Source: Bacteroidota bacterium (lineage in GTDB: Bacteria; Bacteroidota; Bacteroidia; Chitinophagales; Chitinophagaceae). Taken from it: a stretch of 57,813 nt of DNA. How positions within the stretch are numbered: the first letter of the stretch is position 1; the number at the start of each line of letters is the position of its first letter. A program made the position numbers and the translations under genes. The stretch spans positions 1 to 57,813 of the forward strand of contig JAFDXI010000105.1 of the NCBI GenBank assembly GCA_018268035.1, read 5' to 3'. The notes below the pieces were generated by a model that searched no databases, was not told the DNA's origin, and saw only the letters and a program-made list of their open reading frames with translations. Positions 25,831-33,340 of the stretch are shown piece after piece.

Positions 25831-26137
25831 ATCAGTTTATACTTCCTTCAAAAAATGAAAAATATTTTTTATGAATCTTATGCGATGAATAATTTCTTAA
25901 TTGAATGCTTCGCATTTTTATTTTTGGGTTACCGGCCAAAGAATGCTATTGAGCTTTGTTGCGTCGCAACACTTCAACAGTTGAAACATTCATCAACTCC
26001 AGTCTCCAGTTCAAAGTTTTCAATTCTATTCAAACAGCTTTTAAATTCAAAAAAACCGTGCAATGATAACAATTCATTTGTTAATCAAATAATATTAAGT
26101 TGGCTTTATCAGTGAGATGCTTGTTGAATGGCAAAAT
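25831..26137. other. Intergenic region between dxr and rseP with two adjacent palindromes
   Basis: No convincing gene is seen in these 307 bases. Two inverted repeats stand side by side: TGTTGCG-T-CGCAACA at 25957-25971 and TTCAAC-A-GTTGAA at 25973-25985. They could be a regulatory site or a fragment of a dispersed repeat. A reading frame of 86 codons crosses the area, but it is low complexity and not family-like. Confidence 0.5.
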
Positions 26138-27292
26138 TTACATCTGGATTAATGATGCTGCAAAATTTCTTGCTTCCGCATCACTTTCCAGGTAATCGGT
26201 CAAAGTTGGCTTTTCAATAAATGTAATTTTCTCCATCGTTTTTTCAACCATTGCAGTAATGTCAAGAAAACCTATACGGTTACGCAGGAAAGCAAAGACT
26301 GCAATTTCATTGGCAGCATTTAATATACAAGGCATGTTGCCGCCTTTATATAAAGCATCAGTTGCCAAAGCCAGATTTCGGAAAGTGCGGGTATCCGGTT
26401 CTTCAAAAGTAAGAGTAGAAGGTTTTTTAAAATCATACCTTGGGAAATCACTATGCATTCTGTTCGGAAATGAAATTGCATATTGAATGGGCAGCTTCAT
26501 ATCAGGCAAACCCATTTGTGCTTTTATGCTTCCATCTTCAAACTGCACCATACTGTGAATAATACTTTGCGGGTGAATGACAACCTGTACCTGATCAGGA
26601 TGCAGGCTGAATAACCATTTTGCTTCAATCATTTCCAATCCCTTATTCATCAGTGTTGCAGAATCAATTGTAATTTTCGCACCCATACTCCAATTGGGGT
26701 GTTGTAAAGCATGGTCGCGTTTTACATTGACAAGGAAATTTGGTTTTTTCCCGAGAAAAGGTCCTCCACTTGCAGTGAGAATAATTTTCTCAATCTTATT
26801 TCTTCCCTCGCCCACAAGGCATTGAAATATGGCTGAATGCTCACTATCAACAGGGATTACAGGCACTTTTTTCTCAAATGCTTTTTGCATAACAATATCA
26901 CCAGCCACTACTAAAGTTTCTTTATTGGCCAATGCCACTATCTTACCAGATTCAATAGCATTAAGTGTTGGTTGAAAACCTGCATACCCTACAATTGCTG
27001 CAATCATCAGGTCATAGCAATCCATCAATGCTACTTCATTTAAAGCCTGTTCGCCTGCAAATACTTTTATTTTGGATTTGGAAAGTGCATTTTTTACAGC
27101 TTCATATTTTTTATCGTCTGCAATCACTACAATATTCGGGTTGAATTTCAGGGCTTGTTCAATCAATAGTTTTTCATTAGTGTAAGCCGTCAACACTTCA
27201 GCTGAAAACTTATCTGAATTTGCTGCGATTACATCTAAAGCCTGGCGGCCAATAGAACCTGTTGAACCAAAAATAGCAATGCGTTTTGTCAT
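26138..27292 (-). CDS. dxr: 1-deoxy-D-xylulose-5-phosphate reductoisomerase
   Basis: This 384-residue enzyme makes 2-C-methyl-D-erythritol 4-phosphate with NADPH, the committed step of the non-mevalonate isoprenoid pathway. The nucleotide-binding loop is IFGSTGSIGRQ at the N-terminus. The metal and substrate motif VDSEHSAIFQCL is near residue 150. TASGGPFLG, the catalytic-loop HPNWSMGAKITIDSATLMNKGLE, and LNAANEIAVFAFL also occur in the expected order. Length is normal. It is probably the first gene of a dxr-rseP unit. Confidence 0.97.
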   Translation of the reverse strand: MTKRIAIFGSTGSIGRQALDVIAANSDKFSAEVLTAYTNEKLLIEQALKFNPNIVVIADDKKYEAVKNALSKSKIKVFAGEQALNEVALMDCYDLMIAAIVGYAGFQPTLNAIESGKIVALANKETLVVAGDIVMQKAFEKKVPVIPVDSEHSAIFQCLVGEGRNKIEKIILTASGGPFLGKKPNFLVNVKRDHALQHPNWSMGAKITIDSATLMNKGLEMIEAKWLFSLHPDQVQVVIHPQSIIHSMVQFEDGSIKAQMGLPDMKLPIQYAISFPNRMHSDFPRYDFKKPSTLTFEEPDTRTFRNLALATDALYKGGNMPCILNAANEIAVFAFLRNRIGFLDITAMVEKTMEKITFIEKPTLTDYLESDAEARNFAASLIQM

Positions 27293-27314
27293 AGCTCCGA
27301 AATCTTGAATGCTG

Positions 27315-27347
27315 TAAAGATAAAAGAATTAATAAACGGGTTTCAAA
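27315..27347 (-). promoter_or_regulatory. Candidate dxr promoter
   Basis: On the minus strand TTTG (27347-27344) is followed after 21 bases by TATCTTTA (27322-27315), one base from the -7 consensus. It lies about 22 bases before the dxr ATG. Confidence 0.45.
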
Positions 27348-27409
27348 TAATACAAAACATCAGAATTGTTATAATGAATCTATCAAACCGGTTATCAATA
27401 AAAATCATG

Positions 27410-28903
27410 CTACAATTTATAATCGTATAAAGCAGTTGCAATATCTCTTTCATTACTTAAGCGGGGCATTTTATTCTGACCGCCTAGCTTCCCGATTGAT
27501 TTCATATAATCAATGAAACCATTTTTACGGATAGGGACAATTTTCAGGTTATCCAGGATATTACCGCTGATGAGGTCATCATAATAAATATTTTTTTTGC
27601 GGAGGTTATTATCTATTTCTTTTGCGAGCTCTTCTATTGTTGCAGGCTTTTCTTCAAACTCAATAAACCATTCATGATAGCTTTTCCCTTCTGTTTGTGC
27701 TACCATTGGTGCCACAGTAAATTCAATAACATGCACCCCTAATTTATCGGCAGCCTGGGTTAAAGCAGCTTCCACTTCTTCTCCAATTACATGCTCGCCG
27801 AATGCAGATATAAAATGTTTAATCCTGCCTGTAACCACTAACCGATAAGGTTTTGTGCTGACAAATTTCACCATATCCCCAACATTATATGCCCACAGTC
27901 CGGCATTGGTGCTCACCACCAGAGCATAGTTTTCACCAACTTTTACATCCCTTAATTGCAAACGGTTAGGGTTGAGTTTATTAATTTCTGAAGCTGGAAT
28001 GAATTCGAAAAAAATTCCTGAATCTGTATTTAATAAAAGACCCGCTTCATTTTGGTTATCCTGGAAAGCAAAAAATCCTTCGCTTGCAGGAAAGAGCTCA
28101 ATGGAATCAATCTTTCTCCCAATACCTTCAAACAAACGATTTTTATAGGGTTCAAAATTTACCCCACCATAAACAAGTACAGATAAATTTTTAAATAGCT
28201 CTCCAACTTTTTTTCCTGAAACTTCCATTAGCCTGTCAAAGTACATTTGCATCCATGGCGGGATACCGCTGATTAAAGTCATATCCTGCTGAATTGTTTC
28301 TTTAACTATAGCATCAAGTTTTGTTTCCCAATCATCAATACAATTGGTTTCATAAGAAGGCAATTGGTTACTTCTCAGGTACCTGGGTACATGATGGTTA
28401 ACAATACCGCTTAACCTTCCAGTAGGGATGCCACCAATACGTTCGAGTTCTGGTGAACCGCTCAGGAAAATCATCTTACCATTTGAGAATCCACTATTTC
28501 CTGTTTGTGCCATATAACACAACAATGCATTCCTTGCCGTTTCAATATGGTTAGGGATAGATTTTTTTGTTATGGGGATATACTTTACACCACTTGTTGT
28601 TCCACTGGTTTTAGCCAGGTAAATTGGTTTACCAGGCCAAAGGATATTTTCTTTACCTTCTTTTATTTTAGCTATATAAGACTTTATTTGTTCATAATCC
28701 CTGACAGGGATTTGTTGTCTAAAATCTTCATAAGATTCTATTGAATCAAAATGATGTTCTTTACCGAAATCTGTGTGTTTTGCGGTTTTAACCAGTAATT
28801 TCATCAATTTTTCCTGGTCTTCAACAGCACTTTCCATCCATTTCTTTGTCTTGTTATTTATATAAATGGCAAATGGACGGGCAAACAAGGATTTTAAATA
28901 CAT
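27410..28903 (-). CDS. GH3 family acyl-acid-amido synthetase-like protein
   Basis: This 497-residue protein belongs to the GH3 family of adenylating enzymes, whose plant members join amino acids to auxin or jasmonate. The ATP-binding motif is LAKTSGTTSGVKYIP at about residues 97-111. Later elements are VYGGVNFEPY, the ELFPASEGFFA stretch, and YNVGDMVKFV with the conserved G-D. ISAFGEHVIGEE closes the main domain. The family is widespread in Bacteroidota, where no substrate is known. I use the ATG at 28903; the frame extends two codons further to a TTG. It stands alone, divergent from rplU, with a TAAATTTG -7 box at 28929-28922. Confidence 0.9.
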   Translation of the reverse strand: MYLKSLFARPFAIYINNKTKKWMESAVEDQEKLMKLLVKTAKHTDFGKEHHFDSIESYEDFRQQIPVRDYEQIKSYIAKIKEGKENILWPGKPIYLAKTSGTTSGVKYIPITKKSIPNHIETARNALLCYMAQTGNSGFSNGKMIFLSGSPELERIGGIPTGRLSGIVNHHVPRYLRSNQLPSYETNCIDDWETKLDAIVKETIQQDMTLISGIPPWMQMYFDRLMEVSGKKVGELFKNLSVLVYGGVNFEPYKNRLFEGIGRKIDSIELFPASEGFFAFQDNQNEAGLLLNTDSGIFFEFIPASEINKLNPNRLQLRDVKVGENYALVVSTNAGLWAYNVGDMVKFVSTKPYRLVVTGRIKHFISAFGEHVIGEEVEAALTQAADKLGVHVIEFTVAPMVAQTEGKSYHEWFIEFEEKPATIEELAKEIDNNLRKKNIYYDDLISGNILDNLKIVPIRKNGFIDYMKSIGKLGGQNKMPRLSNERDIATALYDYKL

Positions 28904-28921
28904 ATTCAAATGCTAAAGTGG

Positions 28922-28929
28922 CAAATTTA
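28922..28929 (-). promoter_or_regulatory. -7 box (TAAATTTG) for the GH3 gene
   Basis: A full match to TAnnTTTG on the minus strand, about 18 bases before the ATG at 28903. No -33 TTTG is seen. Confidence 0.4.
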
Positions 28930-29014
28930 ATGTTACCAGAAGTGAAAAAGTTTACCAGCTAAACAGTTATGAGAATATTTGCAAATTTCTTTTCACAAAT
29001 ACAGTATGATATAT

Positions 29015-29022
29015 TACCTTTG
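29015..29022 (+). promoter_or_regulatory. -7 box (TACCTTTG) for rplU-rpmA
   Basis: A full match to TAnnTTTG, 20 bases before the rplU ATG. The region expected to hold the -33 box reads CTTTTC, a weak match. Confidence 0.45.
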
Positions 29023-29042
29023 CCGTCCAAATTTTAAAAAAT

Positions 29043-29351
29043 ATGTTTGCTATTGTAAAAATTGCCGGACAACAATTTAAAGTACAGGAAGGTCAAAACC
29101 TGTTTGTACCCCACATTACAGGTAAAAGTGGCGACAAAGTAGAATTTGCAGATGTGCTTTCTTTTGTAGATGGTGATGGCAAGTTGTCTCTTGGTAAAGA
29201 TGCAAAAGCAGTGGTGAAAGCTGAGATTGTAAACGAACTGGTAAAAGGTGATAAAGTAATTGCGTTTAAAATGAAAAGAAGAAAAGGCTTTCGCAAGAAA
29301 CATGGACACAGAACACAATACACACAAATAAAAATTGAAAGCATCGCATAA
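29043..29351 (+). CDS. rplU: 50S ribosomal protein L21
   Basis: This 102-residue protein is L21, which binds 23S rRNA in the large subunit. It begins MFAIVKIAGQQFKVQEGQ, the normal family start. The C-terminal basic motif FKMKRRKGFRKKHGHRTQYT, the rRNA-contact region, is intact. It precedes rpmA by 59 bases, the standard rplU-rpmA order. Confidence 0.98.
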   Translation: MFAIVKIAGQQFKVQEGQNLFVPHITGKSGDKVEFADVLSFVDGDGKLSLGKDAKAVVKAEIVNELVKGDKVIAFKMKRRKGFRKKHGHRTQYTQIKIESIA

Positions 29352-29410
29352 TCTGAAAAATAAATTTTGAAACATTTTCAAAATAATTTTCAATTCCAAA
29401 ATAAAAAATT

Positions 29411-29671
29411 ATGGCACATAAAAAAGGTGAAGGCAGTGTAAAGAACGGCCGCGATTCACAAAGCAAAAGATTAGGTGTAAAAATTTATGGTGGCCAGCCT
29501 GCTATTGCAGGTAATATCATTGTTCGCCAAAGAGGAACAACATATCATCCTGGTAAAAATGTAGGCGTAGGAAAAGATTTTACATTGTTTGCATTAACAG
29601 ATGGCACAGTTGAGTTCAGAAAAACCAAGCTTAATAAAACTACTGTTTCTATAATCCCTGCAGAAGCATAA
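29411..29671 (+). CDS. rpmA: 50S ribosomal protein L27
   Basis: This 86-residue protein is L27, whose N-terminal arm reaches the peptidyl-transferase centre. The start [20 protein letters not shown] matches the family, with GEGSV where many species have GGGST. IVRQRGT and [17 protein letters not shown] follow. No cleavable N-terminal extension is seen, so it is the ordinary non-processed form. Confidence 0.98.
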   Translation: MAHKKGEGSVKNGRDSQSKRLGVKIYGGQPAIAGNIIVRQRGTTYHPGKNVGVGKDFTLFALTDGTVEFRKTKLNKTTVSIIPAEA

Positions 29672-29747
29672 TCTAATATTTTTCTTTGTTGTAATTGCAT
29701 TTTAATTATTCATATAAAGATGTTATCCACTTTATATGAATAATTTT

Positions 29748-29778
29748 TTTGACGTTTAATATAAAGTATATACTTTAG
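29748..29778 (+). promoter_or_regulatory. Promoter of the histone H1-like gene
   Basis: TTTG at 29748-29751 and TACTTTAG at 29771-29778 are 19 bases apart. The -7 box has one mismatch to TAnnTTTG. The predicted leader is about 30 bases. Confidence 0.5.
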
Positions 29779-29816
29779 TGGCATTATTTTTTTACTAACC
29801 ATTAAATTTCAAAACT

Positions 29817-29969
29817 ATGGCAACAGCAAAGAAAGCTGCAAAGAAAGCCGCTCCTAAAAAAGCTGCTAAAAAAGCCGCTCCTAAAAAAGCCGCTAAAAAA
29901 GCCGCTCCTAAAAAAGCTGCTAAAAAAGCTGCTCCTAAAAAAGCTGCTAAAAAAGCTGCTAAAAAATAA
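29817..29969 (+). CDS. Histone H1-like Lys/Ala-rich repeat protein (50 residues)
   Basis: This 50-residue protein consists of MATAKKAAKK, four perfect copies of AAPKKAAKK, and a final AAKK. It is about 40 percent lysine with no acidic or aromatic residue. Such sequence matches the C-terminal tail of histone H1 and bacterial H1-like proteins (Hc1, BphA-type tails), so it should bind DNA or RNA non-specifically. The repeat unit is 27 bases long, and the copies differ only at silent GCC/GCT positions, which argues that the protein is selected. It has its own promoter-like elements and a strong terminator. It was easily missed because of its size; a longer frame on the other strand is only its shadow. 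Confidence 0.8.
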   Translation: MATAKKAAKKAAPKKAAKKAAPKKAAKKAAPKKAAKKAAPKKAAKKAAKK

Positions 29970-30000
29970 GAAGCAGTTTCAAAGTAGAATAGAAATTTTA

Positions 30001-30027
30001 AGTCCCGCAGGTTTGCGGGACTTTTTA
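30001..30027 (+). terminator. Terminator after the histone H1-like gene
   Basis: The perfect 9-bp arms AGTCCCGCA and TGCGGGACT enclose a GGTT loop and are followed by a T run. Confidence 0.9.
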
Positions 30028-30138
30028 TTTTCACTAAATTTAATTGAACGTTTTCAGATTAAACAATTTTCATGCAAACCTATATGAAAAATGAAGAAAG
30101 CTTTTTATAGAATTGACAGATTAAATTAATGCAATTAA

Positions 30139-30172
30139 AAAACGCCTTATGCTACTAAACATAAGGCGTTTT
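30139..30172. terminator. Perfect 13-bp bidirectional terminator
   Basis: AAAACGCCTTATG and CATAAGGCGTTTT pair perfectly around an 8-base loop, with A-rich DNA on the left and T-rich on the right. It separates the H1-like gene from the convergent lipoprotein gene. Confidence 0.85.
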
Positions 30173-30226
30173 CTCATTTATTAAAACTATTATTAAAATT
30201 TGCATGCTACAATGCAATTTCAATAA

Positions 30227-31096
30227 TTATAAATCTACTCCAAAGAAATGGAATGGGAGAGATACTGGCTGAGGTGCCCCACCATTTGTACTCAATGTTG
30301 CACTATTATCACAACTACCATTACCATAATCCAGATATTGTGCTGTTTTTGCACCATTATCATTAATAGTTATTTGCAAACCTCCCTGTGTGCGGAAAGG
30401 GCAAGTATTTTCAAAAACAACAGGATTAGATGCGTCTGTTGTATATTTCCAGGCAGACATTGTAGAGCCACCAGTAATTGCTGTACCATAAGCTGTAACC
30501 ATAAGTTGGAATACATCATCAGTAGCAGTTGTAGTGCCATTGCCTGCAATCCTTTTCCTGGTAGCAGTACTGATATATGAAGTAGAATTACCAGAATTAT
30601 CGCTAATTACCCTGCTATTGATAACCTTAACTGTTAATGCACCAGATGATGCTGGATCTATAACTGATGTAGATTCAGAACCCTCTATTTTTACTCCATC
30701 CACATAATAATCGCTAAATGTTACAACATTGAGTCGAATACCGGCTGCTGCAGTTTCCCTATCAGCATAAACAGTTGTCATTACTTTTCCACTTCTTGTC
30801 ACTCCATACTCATCGGTACAACCACTACCATAATCAATCACCTTTGTATGAGGATAAACATTCTCAGAAGGACTGTATGTAATTACAGCACAATCAGTCT
30901 TGTTCAATTCATTAGACATCGAGTTTGAAAAATCCAAATCTGTTTCACTTGCCATTGCACCAATCATTGATGTAGTCTTGGCAACATTGTCGTCTAATTG
31001 TGAAGTAGTTTTAACCGCATCGTTTTTTTTGCACGAAGCAAACATCAGACATAATAAAGCGCCGGCAGGTACCAGCTTTGTGTAATTTAATTTCAT
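30227..31096 (-). CDS. Lipoprotein of unknown function
   Basis: This 289-residue protein has a lipoprotein signal with lipobox FASC and lipidated C22, followed by KKNDA, which favours surface or outer-membrane delivery in this phylum. The mature part is rich in Ser, Thr, Gly and Asn, with repeated short beta-like stretches. Two later cysteine pairs, DCAV and SGCTDE and then TCPF and GSCDN, suggest disulfides. I do not recognise a family. It has its own upstream region of about 270 bases and a shared terminator with the H1-like gene, so it is probably transcribed alone. Confidence 0.75.
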   Translation of the reverse strand: MKLNYTKLVPAGALLCLMFASCKKNDAVKTTSQLDDNVAKTTSMIGAMASETDLDFSNSMSNELNKTDCAVITYSPSENVYPHTKVIDYGSGCTDEYGVTRSGKVMTTVYADRETAAAGIRLNVVTFSDYYVDGVKIEGSESTSVIDPASSGALTVKVINSRVISDNSGNSTSYISTATRKRIAGNGTTTATDDVFQLMVTAYGTAITGGSTMSAWKYTTDASNPVVFENTCPFRTQGGLQITINDNGAKTAQYLDYGNGSCDNSATLSTNGGAPQPVSLPFHFFGVDL

Positions 31097-31368
31097 AGTT
31101 TTTTTGTTTGAATTGTTAATAAGAGGTTTTATGTTTTTTTATTTGAATCCTGAACAATTTACAACTTTCTGGTAATAGCTGATAAATTATTCAATGGAAA
31201 TCAGGCTTTAAACCGGGTGCATAATAATTTTCGAGATATAATTCGTTCTCATAATGTCTAAGCTATGAATATAATACTACAAAATATTATGCCAGTTTCA
31301 GAATAGAGGATAAAATTATCTTATGTTCACACAATAAAACCATTAACTATGCAAAAGCTATATTTTCT

Positions 31369-32553
31369 TTAGTCATCGTATTGGATATAGCGCATAATCG
31401 TTCTATTATTAACAACTGTTAGTATAAATAAGACAATGACTGCAGCGCCAATAGTATAAACGGAAAGAAAAGATTGTACAAAAATATTTTGTGCCACAAG
31501 CACCTTTTGTAAAGCAAACTGCACAATAGATACTATACATATTGCCACAATTATTACGATTATACTAGTTGGTAAATACTGCTTTCTTAAAAAACGTTGC
31601 AACTGTATTGGTGATGTGCCAAGCGTTATTAATAAAATAATTTCCTCTTTCGATGAAGCAATTGTAAGCTGTATAAATAGTGTAAAAATCAACAATGCAA
31701 ACAATAGCATTAAACCACCCATTACCCAGGAAGTAATCACAACAATATTTATTACGCCCCTGTATTTTTCAAATCTTGTTTTTTCAGGATTTGTAGATAA
31801 ATGATGCTTTGCTAGATATTCTGTCAACTGGGGGCTTGAAGCATCTTTAGTTTGAATGATAACCCTTGATGGTTGCTGGTTCACATTTGTCCCAAACTTA
31901 TTATTTGCCCAGTCCATAAATGTTTGCGGCACCAATACGGATGAGATACGATCACTAAATCCAACTACTTTACCATAATAATTTACAATCCCATTTTGTG
32001 TTTGTATATCAATTTGTACCGGAAGGTTTTTAATAAGGTCTTGTGATAATTGTGGCAAATGTTGTGATTGTGCAAAACCAAAATTATACATGTCTAAAAA
32101 CATATTTGGTATAATCATGGGAATAAAATTGCTCGTTTCATCCCATTTCCAGTCTGGAGTATTGACGTCTAAAAATTCATTGGGAACACTTTCAAAAAAG
32201 AAATCACTGTAAAATGGGATCTGTTTACTCACACTTTGCACCCCCACCCTGAACCGGCTTGGCGTGAGCCTGCCTATCTTTTCTACAAATGATTGTTGCT
32301 TCAGATCATTTATTTCAGTATCACTCAAAGTAGCATCGCCAACATTCTGGTCCGTTATAGTTTTATTGATAACTAAAAAATCAGCAATGCTGTCCTGGCT
32401 GGTTTTGTTATACAGAATTTGCTGATAATTCGATTGAATCTGAACTGCAGATAATATCAGCAACATAGCAACAAACAAACCCGTCATCGCCATCGTATTC
32501 CTGCCACTGTGTGTCTCTGTGCGAATAAGTTTTTTTAAAAGTTGATTCAACAT
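31369..32553 (-). CDS. FtsX-like ABC transporter permease
   Basis: From the ATG at 32553 this is a 394-residue membrane protein with one N-terminal helix (about residues 21-38) and a periplasmic domain of roughly 230 residues. Three C-terminal helices follow (from about 272), with the FtsX-type stretch SSKEEIILLITLGTSPIQLQRFL. The topology is that of the MacB/LolC/LolE family, whose members move substrates such as lipoproteins by mechanical coupling. The longer frame begins with GTG five codons earlier. The ATPase gene lies 39 bases upstream on the same strand. The missing DUF or accessory protein means substrate is unknown. Confidence 0.85.
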   Translation of the reverse strand: MLNQLLKKLIRTETHSGRNTMAMTGLFVAMLLILSAVQIQSNYQQILYNKTSQDSIADFLVINKTITDQNVGDATLSDTEINDLKQQSFVEKIGRLTPSRFRVGVQSVSKQIPFYSDFFFESVPNEFLDVNTPDWKWDETSNFIPMIIPNMFLDMYNFGFAQSQHLPQLSQDLIKNLPVQIDIQTQNGIVNYYGKVVGFSDRISSVLVPQTFMDWANNKFGTNVNQQPSRVIIQTKDASSPQLTEYLAKHHLSTNPEKTRFEKYRGVINIVVITSWVMGGLMLLFALLIFTLFIQLTIASSKEEIILLITLGTSPIQLQRFLRKQYLPTSIIVIIVAICIVSIVQFALQKVLVAQNIFVQSFLSVYTIGAAVIVLFILTVVNNRTIMRYIQYDD

Positions 32554-32592
32554 AGCCTTTTGTAACACTTCAAAATATGAAGCAATTTCAAT

Positions 32593-33240
32593 TTACAAAT
32601 TCAAACATTTTGTATAAGTAAAATAAGAATCATCTTCGAGATCAGTCAGGATAAATCCAGCATTACGTTTTCTGCATTCTCTTTCAATTAAGGACGCAGC
32701 TCTCTCAATATTCATTTTATCTAAATGGCTGAATGGTTCATCCATGACAAGCCACTGAAATGGTTGCATTAATGCGCGGATAATTGCGATGCGTTGTTGT
32801 TCGCCATAACTACATAAGGATGCCTTTTGATTTAAAATTGCAGCAATGCCCAATATGTTAGCCATTTCATCTATAACAGCACTGTCATAGATTGGCTCCT
32901 GTAATACACGGTTCAGTTCAATATTCTCCCTTGCAGTGAGATTGGGAAACAATCTGAGATCCTGAAAAACGATGCTTACATTTTGTTGACGCAATACAGC
33001 AAGCTCTTCCTTTATTATTTTAGAAAGATGTTGATTTCCCCACACAATATCGCCTTCATAGTCTTTACGCAGTTTATAAATAATATGTACAAAAGTGGTC
33101 TTACCTGTTCCACTGGGTGCTTTAATTTTTACCCATTCTCCATTTTCAAATGTTATGTCTTTATTCCATACAACGGAGGGGCGTTGTAATAATTTTTCTT
33201 TTAAAGGAACTGGTACGATGTTTTGTAATTTGAGCTGCAT
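32593..33240 (-). CDS. ABC transporter ATP-binding protein
   Basis: This 215-residue ATPase has Walker A APSGTGKTT (residues 41-49), the Q-loop VFQD (91-94), a signature reading SYGEQ (144-148) where LSGGQ is typical, and Walker B WLVMDEP (163-169). It resembles LolD/MacB/FtsE ATPases that pair with FtsX-type permeases. The altered signature (SYGEQ, keeping G-x-Q) is seen in some degenerate members and could slow hydrolysis. It is the upstream partner of the FtsX-like permease gene. Confidence 0.92.
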   Translation of the reverse strand: MQLKLQNIVPVPLKEKLLQRPSVVWNKDITFENGEWVKIKAPSGTGKTTFVHIIYKLRKDYEGDIVWGNQHLSKIIKEELAVLRQQNVSIVFQDLRLFPNLTARENIELNRVLQEPIYDSAVIDEMANILGIAAILNQKASLCSYGEQQRIAIIRALMQPFQWLVMDEPFSHLDKMNIERAASLIERECRKRNAGFILTDLEDDSYFTYTKCLNL

Positions 33241-33340
33241 TAATGTTTAAACATATTTTCGGAGGACAATATTAATAGCAGTTGCTCAAATGATTCTGAT
33301 TTTTTTCATTTTATTCTTTTTGTATCTTTTCCTGGAAAGT

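Noticed and set aside
25855-26115. Open frame of 86 codons between rseP and dxr
   Set aside because: Low-complexity translation without a ribosome-binding site or family pattern, and it runs across two palindromes.
29846-29954. 27-base tandem repeats as a non-coding satellite
   Set aside because: They stay in frame within a 50-codon gene and vary only at silent positions, so a coding explanation is preferred.
29795-30034. Open frame of 79 codons on the minus strand rich in Ala, Phe and Leu repeats
   Set aside because: It is the antisense image of the Lys/Ala repeat gene; the repeated codons alone keep it open, and it would read through that gene's terminator.
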